A DNA stretch of 64,000 nt, taken from the NCBI RefSeq assembly GCF_963678635.1, contig NC_087071.1, forward strand, positions 32,848,141-32,912,140, written 5' to 3'. The stretch's first letter is position 1; every line of letters begins with the position of its first letter. Under the pieces are notes generated by a model, which was not told the DNA's origin, did not search any database, and saw nothing but the letters and a program-made list of their open reading frames with translations. A program made the translations under genes and the position numbers. Of the stretch, positions 31,146-43,752 are shown one piece after another. The stretch is from Symsagittifera roscoffensis. Lineage: Eukaryota > Xenacoelomorpha > Acoela > Convolutidae.

Positions 31146-31382
31146 GGACCGACCTTTTACCAGAAAAGTTATAACATGGATCTTTTACCAGACTCGTTAA
31201 ACAAGTTTGATTGACAGATGTAATGACGTCATTTAGACAGGTTAAAGACAATGATTTCACGGTTTCTCAGCGAAGGTTTGTTTGTTCTAACCGCTTCCTT
31301 TTCGAATCTTCCACTAATTTTCACTTATCTCAATTGAATTATTGCATGGGGTTGTGCTAAAAGGTCGGCCTGGTAAAAGACC
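31146..31382. mobile_element. Possible short inverted-repeat element (MITE-like)
   Basis: The left end has GACCGACCTTTTACCAG and, 26 bp on, GGATCTTTTACCAGAC. The right end has AAAAGGTCGGCC followed by TGGTAAAAGACC, complementary to the same two phrases in rearranged order. The ends are imperfect, no target-site duplication was identified and there is only one copy here, so the call is tentative. Confidence 0.4.
31222..31233. promoter_or_regulatory. CRE-type palindrome
   Basis: AATGACGTCATT is a perfect 12-bp palindrome containing TGACGTCA, the CREB/ATF site. It lies in the presumed second intron, 136 bp after exon 2. A chance match is possible. Confidence 0.35.
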
Positions 31383-31685
31383 TAGCCCCGGCTGCAAGGT
31401 TTTAAAGACGTCTTTATTAGTTTGTTTTTGCCAGGTATTAAGCCGGCGTGCTTTGCTCAAGCAACGCGACTAACGTGGCATAGATTAATTTCTGTGAAAC
31501 TTGAACTGCGTGTGCAAAGTTGAGTTTCTATGAATACAATACATATTTTCATAACTGTTCGTTTTTGCCAGGTATTCAGCCGGCGTGCTTTGCTCAAGCA
31601 ACGCGACTAACGTGGCATAGATTATTTTCTGGGAAACTTGAGCTGCGTGTGCAAATTTGAGTTTCTATGATTACAATATATATTT

Positions 31686-33109
31686 TCATAACTGTTCGTT
31701 TTTGCCAGGTATTAAGCCGGCGTGCTTTGGTGAAGCAACGCGACTAACGTGGCATAGATCAATTTCTGTGAAACTTGAACTGCTTGTGCAAAGTTGAGTT
31801 TCTATGAATACAAAATATTTTTTCATAACTGTTCGTTTTTGCCTGGTATTAAGCCGGCGTGCTTTGCTCAAGCAACGCGACTAACGTGTCATAGATTAAT
31901 TTCTGTGAAATTTGAGCTGCGTGTGGAAAGTTGAGTTTCTTTGTATACAAAATATTTTTTTTCATAACTGTTCGTTTTTTCCAGGTAATAAGCCGGCGTG
32001 CTTTGCTCAAGCAACGCGACTAACGTGGCATAGATTAATTTCTGTGAAACTTGAACTGCTTGTGCAAAGTTGAGTTTCTATGAATACAAAATATATTTTC
32101 ATAACTGTTCGTTATTGCCAGGTATTAAGCCGGCGCCCTTTGCTCAAGCAACGCGACTAATGTGGCAAAGATTATTTTCTGTGAAACTTGAACTGCGTGT
32201 GCAAATTTGAGTTTCTTTGATTACAATATATATTTTCATAACTGTTCGTTTTTGCCAGGTATTAAGCCGGCGTGCTTTGGTGAAGCAACGCGACTAACGT
32301 GGCATAGATCAATTTCTGTGAAACTTGAACTGCTTGTGCAAAGTTGAGTTTCTATGAATACAAAATATTTTTTTCATAACTGTTAGTTTTTGCCTGGTAT
32401 TAAGCCGGCGTGCTTTGCTCAAGCAACGCGACTAACGTGTCATAGATTAATTTCTGTGAAATTTGAGCTGCGTGTGGAAAGTTGAGTTTCTTTGTATACA
32501 AAATATTTTTTTTCATAACTGTTCGTTTTTTCCAGGTAATAAGCCGGCGTGCTTTGCTCAAGCAACGCGACTAACGTGGCATAGATTAATTTCTGTGAAA
32601 CTTGAACTGCTTGTGCAAAGTTGAGTTTCTATGAATGCAATATATATTTTCATAACTGTTCGTTATTGCCAGGTATTAAGCCGGCGTGCTTTGCTCAAGC
32701 AACGCGACTAATGTGGCATAGATTATTTTCTGCGAAACTTAAACTGCTTGTGCAAAGTTGAGTTTCTTTGTATACAAAATATTTTTTCATAACTGTTTGT
32801 TTTTGCCAGGTAATAAGCCGGCGTGCTTGGCTCAAGCAACGCGACTAACGTGGCATAGATTAATCTCTGTGAAACATGAGCTGCGTGTGCAAAGTTGAGT
32901 TTCTATGAATACAAAATATTTTTTCATAACTGTTCGTTTTTGCCAGGTATTAAGCCGGCGTGCTTTGGTGAAGCAACGCGACTAACGTGGCATAGATTAA
33001 TTTCTGTGAAACTTGAACTGCTTGTGCAAAGTTGAGTTTCTATGAATACAAAATATTTTTTCATAACTGTTCGTTTTTGCCTGGTATTAAGCCGGCGTGC
33101 TTTGCTCAA
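31686..33109 (+). repeat. Satellite segment repeated at 1,238-bp offset (about 9 monomers)
   Basis: The two-monomer stretch at 31,686-31,871 recurs with a single difference at 32,924-33,109. A further related copy starts near 32,240. This is the first higher-order pattern of the array. Confidence 0.75.
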
Positions 33110-35255
33110 GCAACGCGACTAACGTGTCATAGATTAATTTCTGTGAAATTTGAGCTGCGTGTGGAAAGTTGAGTTTCTTTGTATACAAAATATTTTTTTT
33201 CATAACTGTTCGTTTTTTCCAGGTAATAAGCCGGCGTGCTTTGCTCAAGCAACGCGACTAACGTGGCATAGATTAATTTCTGTGAAACTTGAACTGCTTG
33301 TGCAAAGTTGAGTTTCTATGAATACAAAATATATTTTCATAACTGTTCGTTATTGCCAGGTATTAAGCCGGCGCCCTTTGCTCAAGCAACGCGACTAATG
33401 TGGCAAAGATTATTTTCTGTGAAACTTGAACTGCTTGTGCATAGTTGAGTTTCTTTGTATACAAAATATTTTTTCATAACTGTTTGTTTTTGCCAGGTAA
33501 TAAGCCGGCGTGCTTGGCTCAAGCAACGCGACTAAGGTGGCATAGATTAATCTCTGTGAAACATGAGCTGCGTGTGCAAAGTTGAGTTTCTATGAATACA
33601 AAATATTTTTTCATAACTGTTCGTTTTTGCCAGGTATTAAGCCGGTGTGCTTTGCTCAAGCAACGCGACTAACGTGGCATAGATTAATTTCTGTGAAATT
33701 TGAGCTGCGTGTTGAAAGTTCAGTTTCTATGAATACAATATATATTTTCATAACTGTTCGTTATTGCCAGGTATTAAGCCGGCGTGCTTTGCTCAAGCAA
33801 CGCGACTAATGTGGCATAGATTATTTTCTGCGAAACTTAAACTGCTTGTGCAAACTTGAGTTTCTTTGTATACAAAATATTTTTTCATAACTGTTTGTTT
33901 TTGCCAGGTAATATTCCGGCGTGCTTGGCTCAAGCAACGCGACTAACGTGGCATAGATTAATCTCTGTGAAACATGAGCTGCGTGTGCAAAGTTGAGTTT
34001 CTATGAATACAAAATATTTTTTCATAACTGTTCGTTTTTGCCAGGTATTAAGCCGGTGTGCTTTGCTCAAGCAACGACTAACGTGGCATAGATTAATTTC
34101 TGTGAAATTTGAGCTGCGTGTTGAAAGTTGAGTTTCTATGAATACAATATATATTTTCATAACTGTTCGTTATTGCCAGGTATTAAGCCGGCGTGCTTTG
34201 CTCAAGCAACGCGACTAATGTGGCATAGATTATTTTCTGCGAAACTTAAACTGCTTGTGCAAAGTTGAGTTTCTTTGTATACAAATATTTTTTCATAACT
34301 GTTCGTTTTTGCCAGGTAATAAGCCGGCGTGCTTTGCTCAAGCAACGCGACTAACGTGGCACAGGTTAATCCCTGTGGAACATGAGCTGCGTGTGCAAAG
34401 TTGAGTTTCTATCAATGCATTATATATGTTTTTACTGTTTCTTAACTGTTCGTTTTTGCCAGGTATTAAGCAGGCGTGCTTTGCTCAAGCAACGCGACTA
34501 ACGTGGCATAGATTAATTTCTGTGAAACTTGAACTGCTTGTGCAAAGTTGAGTTTCTATGAATACAAAATATATTTTCATAACTGTTTGTTATTGCCAGG
34601 TATTAAGCCGGCGCCCTTTGCTCAAGCAACGCGACTAATGTGGCAAAGATTATTTTCTGTGAAACTTGAACTGCTTGTGCAAAGTTGAGTTTCATTGTAT
34701 ACAAAATATTTTTTCATAACTGTTCGTTTTTGCCAGGTAATAAGCCGGCGTGCTTTGCTCAAGCAACGCGACTAACGTGGCATAGGTTAATCCCTGTGGA
34801 ACATGAGCTGCGTGTGCAAAGTTGAGTTTCTATCAATGCAATATATATGTTTTTACTGTTTCTTAACTGTTCGTTTTTGCCAGGTATTAAGCAGGCGTGC
34901 TTTGCTCAAGCAACGCGACTAACGTGGCATAGATTAATTTCTGTGAAACTTGAACTGCTTGTGCAAAGTTGAGTTTCTATGAATACAAAATATATTTTCA
35001 TAACTGTTCCTTATTGCCAGGTATTAAGCCGGCGCCCTTTGCTCAAGCAACGCGACTAATCTGGCAAAGATTATTTTCTGTGAAACTTGAACTGCTTGTG
35101 CAAAGTTGAGTTTCTTTGAATACAAAGTATTTTTTCATAACTGTTCGTTTTTGCCAGGTATTAAGCCGGTGTGCTTTGCTCAAGCAACGCGACTAACGTG
35201 GCATAGATTAATTTCTGTGAAATTTGAGCTGCGTGTTGCAAGTTGAGTTTCTATG

Positions 35256-37119
35256 AATACAATATATATTTTCATAACTGTTCGTTATTGCCAGGTATTA
35301 AGCCGGCGTGCTTTGCTCAAGCAACGCGACTAATGTGGCATAGATTATTTTCTGCGAAACTTAAACTGCTTGTGCAAAGTTGAGTTTCTTTGTATACAAA
35401 ATATTTTTTCATAACTGTTCGTTTTTGCCAGGTAATAAGCCGGCGTGCTTTGCTCAAGCAACGCGACTAACGTGGCATAGGTAATCCCTGTGAAACATGA
35501 GCTGCGTGTGCAAAGTTGAGTTTCTATAAATGCAATATATATGTTTTTACTGTTTCTTAACTGTTCGTTTTTGCCAGGTATCAAGCAGGCGTGCTTTGCT
35601 CAAGCAACGCGACTAACGTGGCATAGGTTAATCCCTGTGAAACATGAGCTGCGTGTGCAAAGTTGAGTTTCTATAATTGCAATATATATGTTTTTACTGT
35701 TTCTTAAATGTTCGTTTTTTGCCAGGTATTAAGCCGGTGTGCTTTGCTCAAGCAACGCGACTAACGTGGCATAGATTAATTTCTGTGAAATTTGAGCTGC
35801 GTGTTGCAAGTTGAGTTTCTATGAATACAAAATATATTTTCATAACTGTTCGTTATTGCCAGGTATTAAGCCGGCGTGCTTTGCTCAAGAAACGCGACTA
35901 ACGTGGCATAGATTAATTTCTGTGAAACTTGAACTGCTTGTGCAAAGTTGAGTTTCTATGAATACAAAATATATTTTCATAACTTTTTCGTTTTTGCCAG
36001 GTAATAAGCCGGCGTGCTTTGCTCAAGCAACGCGACTAACGTGGCATAGATTAATCTCTGTGAAACATGAGCTGCGTGTGCAAAGTTGAGTTTCTATGAA
36101 TACTAAATATTTTTTCATAACTGTTCGTTTTTGCCAGGTATTAAGCCGACGTGGTTTGCTCAAGCAACGCGACTAACGTGGCATAGATTACTTTTTTTTA
36201 AACTTGAACTGCATGAGCAAAGTTGAGTTTCTATGAATACAATATATATTTTCATAACTGTTCGTTATTGCCAGGTATTAAGCCGGCGTGCTTTGCTCAA
36301 GCAACGCGACTAATGTGGCATAGATTATTTTCTGCGAAACTTAAACTGCTTGTGCAAAGTTGAGTTTCTTTGTATACAAAATATTTTTTCATAACTGTTC
36401 GTTTTTGCCAGGTAATAAGCCGGCGTGCTTTGCTCAAGCAACGCGACTAACGTGGCATAGGTAATCCCTGTGAAACATGAGCTGCGTGTGCAAAGTTGAG
36501 TTTCTATAAATGCAATATATATGTTTTTACTGTTTCTTAACTGTTCGTTTTTGCCAGGTATCAAGCAGGCGTGCTTTGCTCAAGCAACGCGACTAACGTG
36601 GCATAGGTTAATCCCTGTGAAACATGAGCTGCGTGTGCAAAGTTGAGTTTCTATAATTGCAATATATATGTTTTTACTGTTTCTTAAATGTTCGTTTTTT
36701 GCCAGGTATTAAGCCGGTGTGCTTTGCTCAAGCAACGCGACTAACGTGGCATAGATTAATTTCTGTGAAATTTGAGCTGCGTGTTGCAAGTTGAGTTTCT
36801 ATGAATACAAAATATATTTTCATAACTGTTCGTTATTGCCAGGTATTAAGCCGGCGTGCTTTGCTCAAGAAACGCGACTAACGTGGCATAGATTAATTTC
36901 TGTGAAACTTGAACTGCTTGTGCAAAGTTGAGTTTCTATGAATACAAAATATATTTTCATAACTTTTTCGTTTTTGCCAGGTAATAAGCCGGCGTGCTTT
37001 GCTCAAGCAACGCGACTAACGTGGCATAGATTAATCTCTGTGAAACATGAGCTGCGTGTGCAAAGTTGAGTTTCTATGAATACTAAATATTTTTTCATAA
37101 CTGTTCGTTTTTGCCAGGT
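35256..37119 (+). repeat. Satellite higher-order unit of 980 bp, two copies
   Basis: 35,256-36,139 and 36,236-37,119 are essentially identical over about 0.88 kb (7 monomers per period). They are separated by one atypical monomer at about 36,140-36,235. The near identity indicates a recent duplication. Confidence 0.85.
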
Positions 37120-39019
37120 ATTAAGCCGGTGTGCTTTGCTCAAGCAACGCGACTAACGTGGCATAGATTAATTTCTGTGAAATTTGAGCTGCGTGTTGAA
37201 AGTTGAGTTTCTATGAATACAATATATATTTTCATAACTGTTCGTTATTGCCAGGTATTAAGCCGGCGTGCTTTGCTCAAGAAACGCGACTAACGTGGCA
37301 TAGATTAATTTCTGTGAAACTTGAACTGCTTGTGCAAAGTTGAGTTTCTATGAATACAAAATATATTTTCATAACCTTTTCGTTTTTGCCAGGTAATAAG
37401 CCGGCGTGCTTTGCTCAAGCAACGCGACTAACGTGGCATAGATTAATCTCTGTGAAACATGAGCTGCGTGTGCAAAGTTGAATTTCTATGAATACAAAAT
37501 ATTTTTTCATAACTGTTCGTTTTTGCCAGGTATTAAGCCGGTGTGCTTTGCTCAAGCAACGCGACTAACGTGGCATAGATTAATTTCTGTGAAATTTGAG
37601 CTGCGTGTTGAAAGTTGAGTTTCTATGAATACAATATATATTTTCATAACTGTTCGTTATTGCCAGGTATTAAGCCGGCGTGCTTTGCTCAAGCAACGCG
37701 ACTAACGTGGCATAGGTAAGCCCTGTGAAACATGAGCTGCGTGTGCAAAGTTGAGTTTCTATAAATGCAATATATATGTTTTTACTGTTTCTTAACTCTT
37801 CGTTTTTTGCCAGGTATTAAGCAGGCGTGCTTTGCTCAAGCAACGCGACTAACGTGGCATAGGTTAATCCCTGTGAAACATGAGCTGCGTGTGCAAAGTT
37901 GAGTTTCTATAATTGCAATATATATGTTTTTACTGTTTCTTAACTGTTCGTTTTTTGCCAGGTATTAAGCCGGTGTGCTTTGCTCAAGCAACGCGACTAT
38001 CGTGGCATAGATTAATTTCTGTGAAATTTGAGCTGCGTGTTGCAAGTTGAGTTTCTATGAATACAATATATATTTTCATAACTGTTCGTTATTGCCAGGT
38101 ATTAAGCCGGCGTGCTTTGCTCAAGAAACGCGACTAACGTGGCATAGATTAATTTCTGTGAAACTTGAACTGCTTGTGCAAAGTTGAGTTTCTATGAATA
38201 CAAAATATATTTTCATAACCTTTTCGTTTTTGCCAGGTAATAAGCCGGCGTGCTTTGCTCAAGCAACGCGACTAACGTGGCATAGATTAATCTCTGTGAA
38301 ACATGAGCTGCGTGTGCAAAGTTGAGTTTCTATGAATACAAAATATTTTTTCATAACTGTTCGTTTTTGCCAGGTATTAAGCCGGTGTGCTTTGCTCAAG
38401 CAACGCGACTAACGTGGCATAGATTAATTTCTGGGAAATTTGAGCTGCGTGTTGAAAGTTGAGTTTCTATGAATACAATATATATTTTCATAACTGTTCG
38501 TTATTGCCAGGTATTAAGCCGGCGTGCTTTGCTCAAGCAACGCGACTAATGTGGCATAGATTATTTTCTGCGAAACTTAAACTGCTTGTGCAAAGTTGAG
38601 TTTCTTTGTATACAAAATTTTTTTTCATAACTGTTCGTTTTTGCCAGGTAATGAGCCGGCGTGCTTTGCTCAAGCAACGCGACTAATGTGGCATAGGTTA
38701 ATCCCTGTGAAACATGAGCTGCGTGTGCAAAGTTGAGTTTATATAAATGAAATATATATGTTTTTACTGTTTCTTAACTGTTCGTTTTTGCCAGGTTTTA
38801 AGCAGGCGTGCTTTGCTCAAGCAACGCGACTAACGTGGCATAGATTAATTTCTGGGGAACTTGAGCTGCGTGTGCAAATTTGAGTTTCTATAAATACAAA
38901 ATATTTTTTCATAACTGTTCGTTTTTGCCAGGTATTAAGCCGGTGTGCTTTGCTCAAGCAACGCGACTAACGTGGCATAGATTAATTTCTTTGAAATTTG
39001 AGCTGCGTGTTGCAAGTTG

Positions 39020-42000
39020 AGTTTCTATGAATACAATATATATTTTCATAACTGTTCGTTATTGCCAGGTATTAAGCCGGCGTGCTTTGCTCAAGCAACG
39101 CGACAAATGTGGCATAGATTATTTTCTGCGAAACTTAAACTGCTTGTGCAAAGTTGAGTTTCTTTGTATACAAAATATTTTTTCATAACTGTTCGTTTTT
39201 GCCAGGTAATAAGCTGGCGTGCTTTGCTCAAGCAACGCGACTAACGTGGCATAGGTAATCCCTGTGAAACATGAGCTGCGTGTGCAAAGTTGAGTTTCTA
39301 TAAATGCAATATATATGTTTTTACTGTTTCTTAACTGTTCGTTTTTGCCAGGTATTAAGCAGGCGTGCTTTGCTCAAGCAACGCGACTAACGTGGCATAG
39401 GTTAATCCCTGTGAAACATGAGCTGCGTGTGCAAAGTTGAGTTTCTATAATTGCAATATATATGTTTTTACTGTTTCTTAACTGTTCGTTTTTTGCCAGG
39501 TATTAAGCCGGTGTGCTTTGCTCAAGCAACGCGACTAACGTGGCATAGATTAATTTCTGTGAAATTTGAGCTGCGTGTTGCAAGTTGAGTTTCTATGAAT
39601 ACAATATATATTTTCATAACTGTTCGTTATTGCCAGGTATTAAGCCGGCGTGCTTTGCTCAAGAAACGCGACTAACGTGGCATAGATTAATTTCTGTGAA
39701 ACTTGAACTGCTTGTGCAAAGTTGAGTTTCTATGAATACAAAATATATTTTCATAACCTTTTCGTTTTTGCCAGGTAATAAGCCGGCGTGCTTTGCTCAA
39801 GCAACGCGACTAACGTGGCATAGATTAATCTCTGTGAAACATGAGCTGCCTGTGCAAAGTTGAGTTTCTATGAATACAAAATATTTTTTCATAACTGTTC
39901 GTTTTTGCCAGGTATTAAGCCGGTGTGCTTTGCTCAAGCAACGCGACTAACGTGGCATAGATTAATTTCTGTGAAATTTGAGCTGCGTTTTGAAAGTTGA
40001 GTTTCTATGAATACAATATATATTTTCATAACTGTTCGTTATTGCCAGGTATTAAGCCGGCGTGCTTTGCTCAAGCAACGCGACTAATGTGGCATAGATT
40101 ATTTTCTGCGAAACTTAAACTGCTTGTGCAAAGTTGAGTTTCTTTGTATACAAAATATTTTTTCATAACTGTTCGTTTTTGCCAGGTAATAAGCCGGCGT
40201 GCTTTGCTCAAGCAACGCGACTAACGTGGCATAGGTTAATCCCTGTGAAACATGAGCTGCGTGTGCAAAGTTGAGTTTATATAAATGCAATATATATGTT
40301 TTTACTGTTTCTTAACTGTTCGTTTTTGCCAGCTTTTAAGCAGGCGTGCTTTGCTCAAGCAACGCGACTAACGTGGCATAGATTAGTTTCTGGGGAACTT
40401 GAGCTGCGTGTGCAAATTTGAGTTTCTATGAATACAATATATATTTTCATAACTGTTCGTTTTTGCCAGGTATTAAGGTGGCGTGCTTTGCTGAAGCAAC
40501 GCGACTAACGTGGCATAGATTAATTTCTGTGAAACTTGAACTGCTTGTGCAAAGTTGAGTTTCTATGAATACAAAGTATTTTTTCATAACTTCGTTTTTG
40601 CCAGGTAGTAAGCCGGCGTGCTTGGCTCAAGCAACGCGACTAACGTGGCATAGATTAATTTCTGTGAAATACGAGCTGCGTGTGGAAAGTTGAGTTTCTA
40701 TGAATACAATATATATTTTCATAACTGTTCGTTATTGCCAGGTATTAAGCCGGCGTGCTTTGCTCAAGCAACGCGACTAATGTGGCATAGATTATTTTCT
40801 GCGAAACTTAAACTGCTTGTGCAAAGTTGAGTTTCTTTGTATACAAAATATTTTTTCGTAACTGTTCGTTTTTGCCAGGTAATAAGCCGGCGTGCTTTGC
40901 TCAAGCAACGCGACTAACGTGGCATAGGTTAATCCCTGTGAAATATGAGCTGCGTGTGCAAAGTTGAGTTTATATAAATGCAATATATATGTTTTTACTG
41001 TTTCTTAACTGTTCGTTTTTGCCAGGTTTTAAGCAGGCGTGCTTTGCTCAAGCAACGCGACTAACGTGGCATAGATTAATTTCTGGGGAACTTGAGCTGC
41101 GTGTGCAAATTTGAGTTTCTATGAATACAATATATATTTTCATAACTGTTCGTTTTTGCCAGGTATTAAGGTGGCGTGCTTTGCTGAAGCACCGCGACTA
41201 ACGTGGCATAGATTAATTTCTGTGAAACTTGAACTGCTTGTGCAAAGTTGAGTTTCTATGAATACAAAGTATTTTTTCATAACTTCGTTTTTGCCAGGTA
41301 GTAAGCCGGCGTGCTTTGCTCAAGCAACGCGACTAACGTGGCATAGATTAATTTCTGTGAAATACGAGCTGCGTGTGGAAAGTTGAGTTTCTATGAATAC
41401 AATATATATTTTCATAACTGTTCGTTATTGCCAGGTATTAAGCCGGCGTGCTTTGCTCAAGCAACGCGACTAACGTGGCATAGATTATTTTCTGCGAAAC
41501 TTAAACTGCTTGTGCAAAGTTGAGTTTCTTTGTATACAAAATATTTTTTCATAACTGTTCGTTTTTGCCAGGTAATAAGCCGGCGTGCTTTGCTCAAGCA
41601 ACGCGACTAACGTGGCATAGGTAATCCCTGTGAAACATGAGCTGCGTGTGCAAAGTTGAGTTTCTATAAATGCAATATATATGTTTTTACTGTTTCTTAA
41701 CTGTTCGTTTTTGCCAGGTATTAAGCAGGCGTGCTTTGCTCAAGCAACGCGACTAACGTGGCATAGGTTAATCCCTGTGAAACATGAGCTGCGTGTGCAA
41801 AGTTGAGTTTCTATAATTGCAATATATATGTTTTAACTGTTTCTTAACTGTTCGTTTTTTGCCAGGTATTAAGCCGGTGTGCTTTGCTCAAGCAACGCGA
41901 CTAACGTGGCATAGATTAATTTCTGTGAAATTTGAGCTGCGTGTTGCAAGTTGAGTTTCTATGAATACAATATATATTTTCATAACTGTTCGTTATTGCC

Positions 42001-43752
42001 AGGTATTAAGCCGGCGTGCTTTGCTCAAGAAACGCGACTAACGTGGCATAGATTAATTTCTGTGAAACTTGAACTGCTTGTGCAAAATTGAGTTTCTATG
42101 AATACAAAATATATTTTCATAACCTTTTCGTTTTTGCCAGGTAATAAGCCGGCGTGCTTTGCTCAAGCAACGCGACTAACGTGGCATAGATTAATCTCTG
42201 TGAAACATGAGCTGCGTGTGCAAAGTTGAGTTTCTATGAATACAAAATATTTTTTCATAACTGTTCGTTTTTGCCAGGTATTAAGCCGGTGTGCTTTGCT
42301 CAAGCAACGCGACTAACGTGGCATAGATTAATTTCTGTGAAATTTGAGCTGCGTTTTGAAAGTTGAGTTTCTATGAATACAATATATATTTTCATAACTG
42401 TTCGTTATTGCCAGGTATTAAGCCGGCGTGCTTTGCTCAAGCAACGCGACTAATGTGGCATAGATTATTTTCTGCGAAACTTAAACTGCTTGTGCAAAGT
42501 TGAGTTTCTTTGTATACAAAATATTTTTTCATAACTGTTCGTTTTTGCCAGGTAATAAGCCGGCGTGCTTTGCTCAAGCAACGCGACTAACGTGGCATAG
42601 GTTAATCCCTGTGAAACATGAGCTGCGTGTGCAAAGTTGAGTTTATATAAATGCAATATATATGTTTTTACTGTTTCTTAACTGTTCGTTTTTGCCAGCT
42701 TTTAAGCAGGCGTGCTTTGCTCAAGCAACGCGACTAACGTGGCATAGATTAATTTCTGGGGAACTTGAGCTGCGTGTGCAAATTTGAGTTTCTATGAATA
42801 CAATATATATTTTCATAACTGTTCGTTTTTGCCAGGTATTAAGGTGGCGTGCTTTGCTGAAGCAACGCGACCAACGTGGCATAGATTAATTTCTGTGAAA
42901 CTTGAACTGCTTGTGCAAAGTTGAGTTTCTATGAATACAAAGTATTTTTTCATAACTTCGTTTTTGCCAGGTAGTAAGCCGGCGTGCTTGGCTCAAGCAA
43001 CGCGACTAACGTGGCATAGATTAATTTCTGTGAAATACGAGCTGCGTGTGGAAAGTTGAGTTTCTATGAATACAATATATATTTTCATAACTGTTCGTTA
43101 TTGCCAGGTATTAAGCCGGCGTGCTTTGCTCAAGCAACGCGACTAATGTGGCATAGATTATTTTCTGCGAAACTTAAACTGCTTGTGCAAAGTTGAGTTT
43201 CTTTGTATACAAAATATTTTTTCGTAACTGTTCGTTTGTGCCAGGTAATAAGCCGGCGTGCTTTGCTCAAGCAACGCGACTAACGTGGCATAGGTTAATC
43301 CCTGTGAAATATGAGCTGCGTGTGCAAAGTTGAGTTTATATAAATGCGATATTTATGTTTTTACTGTTTCTTAACTGTTCGTTTTTGCCAGGTTTTAAGC
43401 AGGCCTGCTTTGCTCAAGCAACGCGACTAACGTGGCATAGATTAATTTCTGGGGAACTTGAGCTGCGTGTGCAAATTTGAGTTTCTATGAATACAATATA
43501 TATTTTCATAACTGTTCGTTTTTGCCAGGTATTAAGGTGGCGTGCTTTGCTGAAGCACCGCGACTAACGTGGCATAGATTAATTTCTGTGAAACTTGAAC
43601 TGCTTGTGCAAAGTTGAGTTTCTATGAATACAAAGTATTTTTTCATAACTTCGTTTTTGCCAGGTAGTAAGCCGGCGTGCTTTGCTCAAGCAACGCGACT
43701 AACGTGGCATAGATTAATTTCTGTGAAATACGAGCTGCGTGTGGAAAGTTGA
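39020..43752 (+). repeat. Satellite higher-order unit of 2,366 bp, two copies
   Basis: Marker variants such as GCTGCGTTTTGAAAG (39,982 and 42,348) and GAGTTTATATAAATGCAATA recur at a constant 2,366-bp offset, about 17 monomers. A 693-bp partial repeat (40,099 and 40,792) is nested inside. Confidence 0.82.

Noticed and set aside
35345-36564. Recurring 60-80-codon frames throughout the satellite as a repeated peptide gene family
   Set aside because: They follow the monomer register on both strands, lack consistent starts and are broken in neighbouring monomers of the same type.
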